Origin: Bacillota bacterium
GTDB taxonomy: Bacteria; Bacillota; Clostridia; Acetivibrionales; DSM-1351
Length of the DNA stretch: 64,000 nucleotides
Reading direction: 5' to 3'
Assembly (NCBI GenBank): GCA_023393115.1
Contig: JAEWMS010000057.1
Location: 7,190-71,189, forward strand
In this document: piece by piece, positions 35,208 through 43,464 of the stretch
Layout: each line of letters starts with the position of its first letter
Position numbering within the stretch: the first letter of the stretch is position 1
Translations under genes and position numbers: made by a program
The notes under the pieces: model-generated
Databases searched by the model: none
Seen by the model: the letters and a program-made list of their open reading frames with translations, nothing else
What the model was told of the DNA's origin: nothing

Positions 35208-36932
35208 TTATCTTGCTACATAATGTGTGTGTAGTAATTTGTGAGCCTTATGGTCTCCTGCTTCGCCGAGATATTCAGCATAAAGCTTCTGTATTTCAGG
35301 ATTATCATGAGATTTTCTAGTAACGCATACCTTGTCTATGTCATATAGTCCTTTGATTCTTGCAGCTTTAACCTCATCAGTTTTTGACTTATCCTTAATG
35401 ATGGGCTGTCCGCCGCCGTTGATACATCCGCCTTCACAGGCCATTACTTCTATGAAGTGATAGTCTGCTTCTCCTGCTCTTACTTTGTCAAGGAGCTTTG
35501 AAGCGTTTGCTGTACCGTTTGCCACAGCAACCTTTATATCCATACCAGCAACATTAACAGTAGCTTCCTTTATCCCTTCCAAACCTCTAACTGCAGTGTA
35601 CTCAATTTTTTCAAGAGATTTTCCTGTAAGCTTGTCAGCCACTGTACGAAGGGCTGCTTCCATAACTCCTCCGGTATTTCCGAAGATAGTACCTGCACCT
35701 GAATAAGTTCCCAGGATGCTGTCTCTCTCTCCGTCTTCCAGTTCAGTAAACTGTATTCCTGCCTGACGAATCATTCTTGCGAGTTCTCTGGTAGTTATGA
35801 CAGCATCGATATCTCTGAGGCCGTCAACCTGCATTTCTTCTCTGTCGGCTTCATACTTCTTTGCTGTACAAGGCATTACTGATACAACAAATACCTTCTC
35901 AGGATCAACGTCAGCCTTTACCGGATAGTAGGACTTTGCAACAGCACCAAACATCTGCTGAGGTGATTTGCAGGTTGACAGGTTCTCCAGGAAATCGTGG
36001 TAGTTGTGTTCACAGAACTTAATCCATCCAGGTGAGCAGGAAGTAATCATTGGAAGCTTTCCGCCGTTCTGTATTCTTTTAATAAGTTCATTTCCTTCTT
36101 CAATTATTGTTAAGTCAGCGCTGAAGTTGGTATCAAATACTTTTGTAAAACCAAGTCTTCTCAAAGCTGTGACCATTTTACCCTCTACATTGGTACCCGG
36201 TGCATAACCAAACTCTTCACCAAGAGCCACTCTTACAGCCGGTGCAGTCTGAACTACTACATGCAGGTCCTTGTTTTCAAGTGCCTTCCAAACCTTTTCT
36301 GTATCGTCTCTTTCAGAAAGAGCACCAACCGGACAGGCTTTGATACACTGACCACAATTGATACAATCGTGGGTTGCCAGCCCTTCTTCATATCCAGTTG
36401 TAACTGTCATGTGGGCTCCACGGTAAGCATAATCTATTACTCCTACATCCTGCAGCTTGGAACAGACACTTACACATCTTCCACAGAGAACACACTTATT
36501 TGGATCTCTTACAATAGGTCCTGATGTATCAATACTACCTTTATCAACTTTTCCGTCATAAGGAAGTCTGTCTATTCCATTATCATTACATAGTGTCTGC
36601 AATTCACATTTTAAGTTTCTTGAGCATGAGAGACATTCCCTGTTGTGGTTTGCCATAATAAGCTCAAGAATATTCTTTCTTGCTTCTCTTACAGTACTGG
36701 TTGCAGTTTTAACTACCAGTCCTTCCGATACCTTGGTAACACAAGCAGGATGCAAACCTCTCCAGCCTTCAACCTCGACCACACATACTCTGCATGAACC
36801 GGGTTCGTTAACGCCCTTCATGAAGCAAAGTGTGGGTATATTTATATTGAGCTTTTTAGCAGCTTCAAGTATTGTTGTGTCCTTTGGAACCTCTACTGAA
36901 ATACCATCTATAGTAACATTAATCATTTCCAT
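35208..36932 (-). CDS. hydA: [FeFe]-hydrogenase catalytic subunit
   Basis: 574 residues from the ATG at 36932, one base after the hydB stop; the longer frame would overlap hydB. N-terminal [2Fe-2S] ligands TLCFMKGVNEPGSCRVC with a distal Cys in HPACVT, then HNRECLSCSRNLKC (His-Cys3 cluster), and two [4Fe-4S] motifs CVLCGRCVSVC and CINCGQCIKAC. H-cluster motifs: L1 TSCSPGWIKFCE, L2 MPCTAKKYEA, L3 MACEGGCINGGGQP. This is the modular HydA of the multimeric, NAD-linked group (A3), which evolves H2, in characterised cases by electron bifurcation from NADH and reduced ferredoxin. Cytoplasmic. Confidence 0.96.
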   Translation of the reverse strand: MEMINVTIDGISVEVPKDTTILEAAKKLNINIPTLCFMKGVNEPGSCRVCVVEVEGWRGLHPACVTKVSEGLVVKTATSTVREARKNILELIMANHNRECLSCSRNLKCELQTLCNDNGIDRLPYDGKVDKGSIDTSGPIVRDPNKCVLCGRCVSVCSKLQDVGVIDYAYRGAHMTVTTGYEEGLATHDCINCGQCIKACPVGALSERDDTEKVWKALENKDLHVVVQTAPAVRVALGEEFGYAPGTNVEGKMVTALRRLGFTKVFDTNFSADLTIIEEGNELIKRIQNGGKLPMITSCSPGWIKFCEHNYHDFLENLSTCKSPQQMFGAVAKSYYPVKADVDPEKVFVVSVMPCTAKKYEADREEMQVDGLRDIDAVITTRELARMIRQAGIQFTELEDGERDSILGTYSGAGTIFGNTGGVMEAALRTVADKLTGKSLEKIEYTAVRGLEGIKEATVNVAGMDIKVAVANGTANASKLLDKVRAGEADYHFIEVMACEGGCINGGGQPIIKDKSKTDEVKAARIKGLYDIDKVCVTRKSHDNPEIQKLYAEYLGEAGDHKAHKLLHTHYVAR

Positions 36933-36933
36933 A

Positions 36934-38223
36934 TTATTTACCTGCCTTTCCGGACATAGGACATACTCCTGCTCTGCATTTACCATTTATATGCTCCAGG
37001 AACTCTTCTTCAAAATACTTTACAAGAGTTAACAAAGGTACAGGAGCACTCTGACCAAGGCCGCAGAAGCTTGCTGTTTTCATGGTCTGTGCCAGACTCT
37101 TCAGTTTGTTGAAATCCTCCATAGTTGCAGTACCTTCTGTAAGCTTATCAACCAGTTCAACCAATCTATAAGTGCCCTCTCTGCAAGGTGTACATTTACC
37201 GCAGGATTCTTCTTCAAAGAATTCCATGGAATTCTTCAGATAATCAACAACACAGTGACTGTCATCAACCACAACAACAGCACCGGAACCCAATGAAATT
37301 CCTGCTTTTTTAAGATCATAATAACAAATTTTTGTATCCAAGAGGCTTTCATGGAAACAGCTTCCTGACTGACCTCCAAGATGTACAAACTTCAACTTGC
37401 GTCCGTTGGTAACTCCACCGCCCAGGTCATAAATAAGTTCTCTTAGAGTCATACCGAAAGGAATTTCATAGACTCCTCTATTCTGAACATTACCTGAAAG
37501 ACACATTAACTTTGTACCGCCACTGAATTCAGTTCCCTTCTTGCTGAAGGTTTCTCCGCCATCCTTGATTATCCATGGAATACATGAATAGGTTTCAACA
37601 TTGTTCAAAATGGTAGGCATTTGATATAAGCCACAATTCTTTATATAAGGCGGCTTCTGTCTTGGTCTGCCGGTCTTACCTTCTATTGATTCAACAAGAG
37701 CAGTATTTTCACCACAAACATAAGCACCAGCTCCTGAAACCACCTTAAGGGTAAAATCAAAACCTTCTCTTCCGAGGATGTTTTTTCCGAGGTAACCAGC
37801 CTTTTCAGCATTTGCTATGGCGCTTCTCACTGTTCTCTGAATAGCTGTGTATTCACCTCTGATGTATATATAACCCTCTTTAGCGCCCATGATATAAGCA
37901 CCGATTGTCATACCTTCAATGAGTTCCAACGGATCTTCTGCAAGAATGTGTCTGTCTTTAAATGTACCAGGTTCACCTTCGTCACCGTTACAGACCATAT
38001 ATTTAGGACCTTTTTTAATAGCGTAAGCCTGCTCCCACTTAATACCTGTCGGGTAAGCAGCACCACCTCTACCAAAAAGGTTTGCTTTCTTAATCTCTTC
38101 AATGGCATCTACATGTTCCATTGACATTGTTTTCTTTAAACCTTCATAACCACCTGCTTGTATATAATCCTCAACACTGTCAGGTCTGATTTTTCCGAAT
38201 CTCGCACTCAATACCTTATCCAT
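36934..38223 (-). CDS. hydB: NADH-binding subunit of the hydrogenase (NuoF-like), short form
   Basis: 429 residues. NADH site GRGGAAYPTGIKW, FMN site GDEGEPGTFKDR and AGAYVCGENTALVESIEG, and the [4Fe-4S] ligands SCGKCTPCREGTYR with a fourth Cys in SFCGLGQSAP. Compared with Thermotoga-type HydB it lacks the N-terminal thioredoxin-like domain and stops after CRAGVCP, where longer relatives continue into a two-cluster ferredoxin tail. The stop is followed directly by the hydA start, so the short form looks natural rather than frameshifted. It overlaps hydC by 8 bases. It passes electrons between NADH and HydA/HydC. Confidence 0.95.
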   Translation of the reverse strand: MDKVLSARFGKIRPDSVEDYIQAGGYEGLKKTMSMEHVDAIEEIKKANLFGRGGAAYPTGIKWEQAYAIKKGPKYMVCNGDEGEPGTFKDRHILAEDPLELIEGMTIGAYIMGAKEGYIYIRGEYTAIQRTVRSAIANAEKAGYLGKNILGREGFDFTLKVVSGAGAYVCGENTALVESIEGKTGRPRQKPPYIKNCGLYQMPTILNNVETYSCIPWIIKDGGETFSKKGTEFSGGTKLMCLSGNVQNRGVYEIPFGMTLRELIYDLGGGVTNGRKLKFVHLGGQSGSCFHESLLDTKICYYDLKKAGISLGSGAVVVVDDSHCVVDYLKNSMEFFEEESCGKCTPCREGTYRLVELVDKLTEGTATMEDFNKLKSLAQTMKTASFCGLGQSAPVPLLTLVKYFEEEFLEHINGKCRAGVCPMSGKAGK

Positions 38224-38686
38224 TATGACGACCCTCCCTGTAAGAGTTTACTACCTCGCTCAACTTTTCAGCTGTGAGATTTCCATATACCTTTTCACCA
38301 ATCTTTATTGCAGGTGATATGTCACATGCTCCAAAACAGGCTGACTGTATCAATGTGAAAACTCCATCTTCGGTTGTTTGACCAGGCTTAACCTTTAACT
38401 CTTTTTCCAACATTGTCAACAAGCTGTTTGCACCTGTAACATGACATGGGGCACTTTTACAGACTTCAACAACATATTTGCCTCTTGGTTCTGTACCAAA
38501 CATTGAATAGAAAGTAATAACGCTGTACACCCTGCTTAAAGGCATATCCAGCTCGGCTGCTACAAATTCAACCCATTCGTGTGGAAGTGAATTTGTTCCC
38601 GAAATGTTCTGTAACTCCAACATGATTTGAATAAGATTGTCTTTTGAATTGCCAAAGCGATTCAATACTTCCCTAACCTTCTCCAT
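38216..38686 (-). CDS. hydC: NuoE-like [2Fe-2S] subunit of the hydrogenase
   Basis: 156 residues, thioredoxin-like ferredoxin fold. Ligands are CKSAPC and CFGAC. The N-terminal helical part (NLIQIMLELQNISGTNSLPHEWVEFVAAEL) and YSVITFYSMF are typical. AGGAGG precedes the ATG. First gene of hydC-hydB-hydA, which overlap or abut and so should be translated in a coupled way. Confidence 0.95.
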   Translation of the reverse strand: MEKVREVLNRFGNSKDNLIQIMLELQNISGTNSLPHEWVEFVAAELDMPLSRVYSVITFYSMFGTEPRGKYVVEVCKSAPCHVTGANSLLTMLEKELKVKPGQTTEDGVFTLIQSACFGACDISPAIKIGEKVYGNLTAEKLSEVVNSYREGRHNG

Positions 38687-39151
38687 TTTAGCCTCCTGTG
38701 AGCCGCTACTTCGGCTCGAAAATAAATAAATAACAACCCTTATTACGTGTCCGTTCGAAGAGAACGTTTACGTTTTTTTATAAAATTTAGTACTTTGTAT
38801 ACAATATTACCTCATAAAAAAATGAGTTTGTTAAATACCGTATCTCTAATATGCGAAATTTTTAACATTCTCAATTATATTGTAAGTTCTTAAGACAACA
38901 TTGTCAATTAGAGTTTGATATTTTTTTCACAGAATTTCAAATTTCTATAAATAAACTTTAAATATACTTTTTAAATAGCAATTGACATTTATTTGTATTT
39001 TGATTCATTTATGCTTTACACCATTGTTATTTATTTATCATTCAAAACCCCTGAAACCCGGTTATATTCTCATGTATACATGCGTAAAAGCTTTACTATT
39101 GTTAAAAAATGTATTAAAATAAATACATAAAAACCGATTGGAGTGATAGTC
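38687..39151. other. 465-base gap upstream of the hydrogenase operon
   Basis: Very AT-rich. A hairpin GAGCCG-6-CGGCTC at 38700-38717 sits just upstream of the hydC ribosome site and would be near the end of the operon's 5' leader. TTTGTTAA near 38828 resembles only half a Rex operator. The gap should carry promoters for hydC and for the zinc-ribbon gene; none is clear enough to place. Confidence 0.5.
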
Positions 39152-39358
39152 ATGTGTAATAGTTGTCCAACTGAAATAAAGCATAAAAATTCACACCACA
39201 CCGAATGTTGTACCTGTATGAACGGTTACCCGAAGAAATGTGACTGCGGAGGCCTTATACATGTGGAGGAAACCGACAGCGAAAGCTTTGGAACTTTACT
39301 TGTTTTCAGGTGTGATAAATGTAACTTTGTCTTTGATATCCAAGAGGAAGAGTATTAA
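39152..39358 (+). CDS. Small zinc-ribbon-like protein
   Basis: 68 residues from the ATG at 39152, with GGAG placed 9 bases upstream; an in-frame GTG at 39143 lies too close to that site. Paired cysteines CNSC, CCTC, CDC and CDKC suggest one or two zinc sites; the last two (CDCGGLIHVEE...LVFRCDKC) look like a zinc ribbon. No other domain is seen, and the function is unknown. Its stop codon lies within a 15-base tandem duplication. Confidence 0.75.
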   Translation: MCNSCPTEIKHKNSHHTECCTCMNGYPKKCDCGGLIHVEETDSESFGTLLVFRCDKCNFVFDIQEEEY

Positions 39359-39375
39359 TTGGAAGAGTATTAATT
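39346..39375 (+). repeat. Exact 15-bp tandem duplication across a stop codon
   Basis: GGAAGAGTATTAATT occurs twice without gap (39346-39360 and 39361-39375). The first copy encodes the last residues and stop of the zinc-ribbon protein. Confidence 0.9.
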
Positions 39376-39418
39376 GCATGAACGAAAATGAAATGATTTT
39401 TATAGCATCAAATAAGTA

Positions 39419-39445
39419 AGGGACTGCAATAAATTTGCAGTCCCT
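39419..39445. terminator. Bidirectional terminator hairpin
   Basis: AGGGACTGCAA and TTGCAGTCCCT form a perfect 11-bp stem with a 5-base loop, between the convergent zinc-ribbon and MutS-like genes. Flanking T runs are modest on both strands. Confidence 0.75.
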
Positions 39446-39450
39446 GTTTG

Positions 39451-41316
39451 CTATTCTATATTTACCCCCGCCATCTTCATAAGGAAAATGGCATTTCTTG
39501 TATCGGAAACCCCTTTTCTCAGCTGATAATCAAAGTGTATTGTGTTATCCCGGTAATATTCCTTAAAGTGGTAATTTCTGATACGTCCCCCACTATCCTG
39601 CTCCATATCGGCAAGCTCCAGGTCATGGGTTGAAACCATTCCCCAGGCACCTTTTCTGTCCAGCTGGCTTATCAACATCTTTGCCCCCGTATGCCTGTCG
39701 GCAGAATTGGTACCTTTAAAAATTTCATCCAACAGGAAAAATACCTTTTCCTCCCTGTCCACGGCTTCAACTATCATTTTCACTCTGAGGAGTTCCGCAT
39801 AAAAGGAGGATACACTCTGACCCAAATTATCGCTGGTTCTCATGCAGGCATACACCTTCATGATGGGGCAGCTGAAAGTTTTGGCACATACCGGCAGCCC
39901 AATATAAGATAATATAAGGCTCAGTCCCACCGTTCGCAGAAACGTGCTTTTACCCGACATATTCGAGCCGGTGATGAGAAGTATCGGCTGCCCCCGGTCT
40001 ATGCTGATATCATTACATTTTCTGCCTTCAGTCAGCAAGGGATGTCCCAGCTCTTCAGCCACAATTCCATACTTCATATCCTCCGAAACTTTTGGCATAA
40101 CAAAATGAGGATTGTCATGGCACATAACTGCTAAACTACACAGTGCTTCAACTTCACCAATAATTGAAAACCATTTTTCCACAGACTTTCCGCTGACGCT
40201 TTTCCACTTTTCAAGAGCCACCATACTGTGATAATCCCAAAAAGTAGCGATGTTTATAATGGTATGCAGAAAATTATATCTGTTGGCTATTAGTTCCCAG
40301 AGCTTGGTCAGCTTTTCGATTTGTTTCCATGCAGGTGTTCCGGAAGTTCCTATAAGTTCATTCTTTAATTTATTTATATTGGAACTTTTAAATTTTTCAG
40401 CTTCAAATTGTTTAAGGACTGAACTGTACACTTTAAGAGTGTTAGCATACTTCTCCACAAGTTCAAAGCTTTTGTTTCTATAGTTTATTTTATATCCAAG
40501 CATAAGGAATTGTATAACAAAGCCTGCAATAGGCAAATATACCGGTATTACTCCAAATATGGACAGTACAAGCATCAGAAATGTGGTTACTGGTAGCGCC
40601 GTAATAAGAAATTTAAACCAAGGGGATGTATAAAGCCGACTTTCCTCTTTTGCCCAAATAAATACGTCATCAAGTTTGTCTATTGTGTCCAGTAGTGATT
40701 TAATACGTTTTCTGCCCTGAGTCTCCACATCAGCCAGAGTAATGTTCTTATTTGACATCAGTACATTGGAATATAACCTGTGTCTGAAGGTCAGCTTACC
40801 GGCCAACTCTTTTACGGCCTCCTGTCTTGCCATTATATCCTCTGTTTTATCCATAGGCTGTAAAAACATATTGGCCAGACTCTGCCTCCCTGAAAAGGTA
40901 GTGGTCATATTTATCATCTGAAATAGTGAACCTTTTCCGAAAAGGTCAAGGTCATAGGTGTAATTGTGTTCACGATTTTCAAACTCTTCACCGGTATCCG
41001 AGAAGGAAGTCCAATTTCCGGCAGACCTTTTAAGACATAAAGTGTTTATCTGTAGCATGGCCTGGGAATAGTTTCTACTTTTAATAAGCCTGTTATGAAT
41101 TATTGATAAATAAGTAAAACCAGCAATAAATAAAACGAGAGCTGTCGCCATTAAAATAAACTGCTGTAATATATAAAAGGTTATTGCAAGGGCTGCACCG
41201 GTAAAAAATATTAAAAGCTTATAATTGCCCACGGTACTGCTTTTACGGCCATATATTTCTAGTTTTGTCGAGTAGGCATCAACTCTTCTCTGATACTTCC
41301 TTTCAGGCGTATACAT
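39451..41316 (-). CDS. Membrane-anchored MutS-like ATPase
   Basis: 621 residues from the ATG at 41316, which has GGAGG 5 bases upstream. The C-terminal ~200 residues are a MutS domain V: Walker A TGSNMSGKSTFLR, CMRTSDNLGQSVSSFYAEL, Walker B FFLLDEIFKGTNSADR and VSTHDLELAD. The N-terminal mismatch-recognition domain is absent. Instead there are hydrophobic helices at about 36-80 (LLIFFTGAALAITFYILQ...) and 240-285 (FLITALPVTTFLMLVLSIFG...). It belongs to the poorly understood membrane-associated MutS-related group and is unlikely to do ordinary mismatch repair. It follows the TraB-family gene by 12 bases. Confidence 0.85.
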   Translation of the reverse strand: MYTPERKYQRRVDAYSTKLEIYGRKSSTVGNYKLLIFFTGAALAITFYILQQFILMATALVLFIAGFTYLSIIHNRLIKSRNYSQAMLQINTLCLKRSAGNWTSFSDTGEEFENREHNYTYDLDLFGKGSLFQMINMTTTFSGRQSLANMFLQPMDKTEDIMARQEAVKELAGKLTFRHRLYSNVLMSNKNITLADVETQGRKRIKSLLDTIDKLDDVFIWAKEESRLYTSPWFKFLITALPVTTFLMLVLSIFGVIPVYLPIAGFVIQFLMLGYKINYRNKSFELVEKYANTLKVYSSVLKQFEAEKFKSSNINKLKNELIGTSGTPAWKQIEKLTKLWELIANRYNFLHTIINIATFWDYHSMVALEKWKSVSGKSVEKWFSIIGEVEALCSLAVMCHDNPHFVMPKVSEDMKYGIVAEELGHPLLTEGRKCNDISIDRGQPILLITGSNMSGKSTFLRTVGLSLILSYIGLPVCAKTFSCPIMKVYACMRTSDNLGQSVSSFYAELLRVKMIVEAVDREEKVFFLLDEIFKGTNSADRHTGAKMLISQLDRKGAWGMVSTHDLELADMEQDSGGRIRNYHFKEYYRDNTIHFDYQLRKGVSDTRNAIFLMKMAGVNIE

Positions 41317-41328
41317 TAGAACCTCCAA

Positions 41329-42519
41329 TTAAAGCAGATTTTTTATGATATCGGTACCGGCTATAAAAGTACCGATAGATGCTCCGATATTTGACATTAT
41401 CACTACTGCCAGTGTTTTTAAGAAACGATTTTTGAATATACCTTTGATACTTAAAATATCGGTCTGTAAATTCTGTACATCCTGTACGGTAGGTTTTTTT
41501 ATAGTGGCCTCCACAAGTCCTGCAAACCAGCCGCAAGCCAACAACGGATGCAGCGCGGTGATGGGGGCGGCCACAAGGGAGGTCAGAATACTAAGTGGAT
41601 GTCCCAATGTCAGAGCGGTAAATAAGGCTGCCAGCAGTCCGGTCCATAAAACCCAGGTAGATAACTGATTTAGCCCTGTTTGAATATTCATAAAAAATGA
41701 GTATATAAAGAGGCCAGTAATAATGGCAGGAACAATCCATACTGCTGCCTTTGACAATTTGGTTTTCGGTGGAACGGTAGAGATCCTGTCCATATCCTGA
41801 CTCTTAAATATCTCCTTTTTGACTCCTGGAACATGAGCACCACCCAGAACAGCTACTACTTTTTTACCAGGAGCATTCTTAATTTTTGCAGCGAGATATT
41901 GATCCCTCTCATTAATAAGTACTTCTCCAATAGCCGGAAATTGTTTCTTTAAGCCCGATATTGCCGACTCAAGCATGTCCTCCTTCAGGAGATCCTGTAA
42001 ATCCTGATCTGAGATTTCGGTCTCTTCTCCAAAGGAAAAGATTAAACTGAATAGCAGCTTGGACTTTTCCCAAAAGCCCAGGGTACGCCATATCCTAAGA
42101 AAAGTAGTTTGAATACTTCTATCCGCTAGTACCAGATTTGCATCAATGGCCTTTGCTGAATTTATTGCCTCAGTCATTTCTCCACCCACATTGGTATCAA
42201 GCTTTTTGGCAAGTTTTTTCTGATAGGCGCTGAGAATTAGATTTGCTATAAGAAAACCAACTTTTTTCTCTTTTACAACCTTAACAATATCGGTATTTTC
42301 CCAGTTTTTAGGGTTCTGCATACTCTCATACCGCTGTTCATCAAGCTCCACACAGACGCTGTCAGGCTTTTCTTCATTTATCACCTGATTGACCAGCTCT
42401 GCGCTCTCCTTTGAGACATGGGCAGTTCCAACAAGAATTAACTCTTTACCTTCATAAATTATTTTTGTCACATTGTCTCTATTTAAATTGTCTCTTTTCA
42501 CGTTATCATCTGTATTCAT
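41329..42519 (-). CDS. TraB/PrgY-family protein
   Basis: 396 residues. The N-terminal TraB domain carries VGTAHVSKESAELV, a conserved acidic ELDEQRYESM and GGAHVPGVKKE; these are the GTAHVS and GGAH motifs of the TraB/PrgY/GumN superfamily, which is related to Tiki metalloproteases. The C-terminal ~130 residues have about four membrane helices (AAVWIVPAIITGLFIYSFF to LAVVIMSNIGASIGTFIAG). PrgY in Enterococcus reduces active pheromone outside the cell; the role here is not known. It shares an operon with the membrane MutS-like gene. Confidence 0.85.
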   Translation of the reverse strand: MNTDDNVKRDNLNRDNVTKIIYEGKELILVGTAHVSKESAELVNQVINEEKPDSVCVELDEQRYESMQNPKNWENTDIVKVVKEKKVGFLIANLILSAYQKKLAKKLDTNVGGEMTEAINSAKAIDANLVLADRSIQTTFLRIWRTLGFWEKSKLLFSLIFSFGEETEISDQDLQDLLKEDMLESAISGLKKQFPAIGEVLINERDQYLAAKIKNAPGKKVVAVLGGAHVPGVKKEIFKSQDMDRISTVPPKTKLSKAAVWIVPAIITGLFIYSFFMNIQTGLNQLSTWVLWTGLLAALFTALTLGHPLSILTSLVAAPITALHPLLACGWFAGLVEATIKKPTVQDVQNLQTDILSIKGIFKNRFLKTLAVVIMSNIGASIGTFIAGTDIIKNLL

Positions 42520-42696
42520 ATTAACCTCCGTGGTTTCAAGCTAACCTCCATGAGCCGCTTAACACTATTCTCTTCTAATACCCGCAAAACATTATCATCG
42601 TAAACCTCAGTATACATATATGGTCATTCATAGTCAAGGATTTGTTTGTTAATATATGGAATACAAGAATAGTTTACATAACAATTTAATGATAAT

Positions 42697-42737
42697 AAAA
42701 AATACACTCAATTGTCTTGAGAAAAACAATTAAGTGC
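42697..42737 (-). terminator. Terminator of the hydrolase-merR operon
   Basis: GCACTTAATTGT pairs over 12 bp with ACAATTGAGTGT on the minus strand (two G-U pairs), then ATTTTTTATT, about 100 bases after the merR stop. Confidence 0.8.
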
Positions 42738-42762
42738 ATTTAATAATTTCGTTAATATAGTT

Positions 42763-42806
42763 TAGTACATTTACTACTTAGTACATTTACTACTCTAGTA
42801 CATAAG
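42763..42806. repeat. Tandem repeat of TAGTACATTTACTACT, 2.5 copies
   Basis: Two adjacent copies (42763-42778, 42779-42795) and a partial third (TAGTACATAAG). Each unit is itself a near-palindrome (TAGTA...TACTA). It lies between the merR stop and its terminator. Confidence 0.8.
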
Positions 42807-42839
42807 CTCTAATATATACCATCCAAAATACTGTCACAG

Positions 42840-43385
42840 CTATATTTGATTCTTATCTGAGTAATTTTGGAAATACTCCCTCATTTTATCTGCTTCATCT
42901 TCAGGAATACCCAGAGCCAGCAATAAATTTCTATGCTGCTCAGGTGAGTTATGTTCAAAATCAACATGCCACTTTATAGCTTGTTCTTTAGACATACCAA
43001 CGGAACTTAACACTTCTCTCCAAGCTTCTTGATCAATATTTACAAAAGTCCTGAATAGATTTACATTACACAAAATGTTGACAATAGTATTTTGCTTTGC
43101 TTTAATCAAACTTAATTCTTTATTCAGTTCATCCAAGCGACGCATGATAATAGAGACAAAACTATTCTCGGAGGCAGAAATAAGCTTGTCAATCTCGCCT
43201 AGTGGTACTCCTGCATCCTTATAGAGTACTATCTTTCTTAATTTTTCAATATCAGAATCACTATAGATTCTATATCTTTTAGAACTTCTTACTGCTGGGG
43301 TTAATAGTCCAATGGAATCATAGTACAGCAAGGTTGTTCTTGATAAATTAAACATTTTGGCCACTTTTCCAACAGAATACTCCAT
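42840..43385 (-). CDS. MerR-family transcriptional regulator
   Basis: 181 residues from the ATG at 43385, which has GGGGGG 5 bases upstream; the open frame continues into the hydrolase gene and is not the start. Winged helix-turn-helix at 1-70: YSVGKVAKMFNLSRTTLLYYDSIGLLTP, RYRIYSDSDIEKLRKI. A dimerisation coiled coil follows (about 80-115), then a helical C-terminal domain without the cysteine cluster of metal sensors, so an organic or envelope signal is more likely. It lies 79 bases after the hydrolase gene and probably controls the shared promoter at 44272-44302. Confidence 0.9.
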   Translation of the reverse strand: MEYSVGKVAKMFNLSRTTLLYYDSIGLLTPAVRSSKRYRIYSDSDIEKLRKIVLYKDAGVPLGEIDKLISASENSFVSIIMRRLDELNKELSLIKAKQNTIVNILCNVNLFRTFVNIDQEAWREVLSSVGMSKEQAIKWHVDFEHNSPEQHRNLLLALGIPEDEADKMREYFQNYSDKNQI

Positions 43386-43464
43386 ATAACCCCCCATATA
43401 ACCGTCGTTAAAACGCTTTAACATTAATATAACTAAAGAAACGGTATAGGTCAAACAATAAATA

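Larger units (their letters stand above)
42520..42839. other. 320-base gap downstream of merR and upstream of traB
   Basis: No ORF. It contains the merR terminator, a 16-17 bp tandem repeat, and presumably the traB/mutS promoter. Confidence 0.5.

Noticed and set aside
38820..38845. Rex (NADH/NAD+ sensor) operator upstream of hydC
   Set aside because: Only a half-site, TTTGTTAA, is present; the matching TTAACAA half is missing at the required spacing.
39451..41316. Mismatch-repair MutS2
   Set aside because: No Smr endonuclease domain and no clamp/recognition domains, and there are membrane segments. It is better treated as a MutS-related membrane ATPase.
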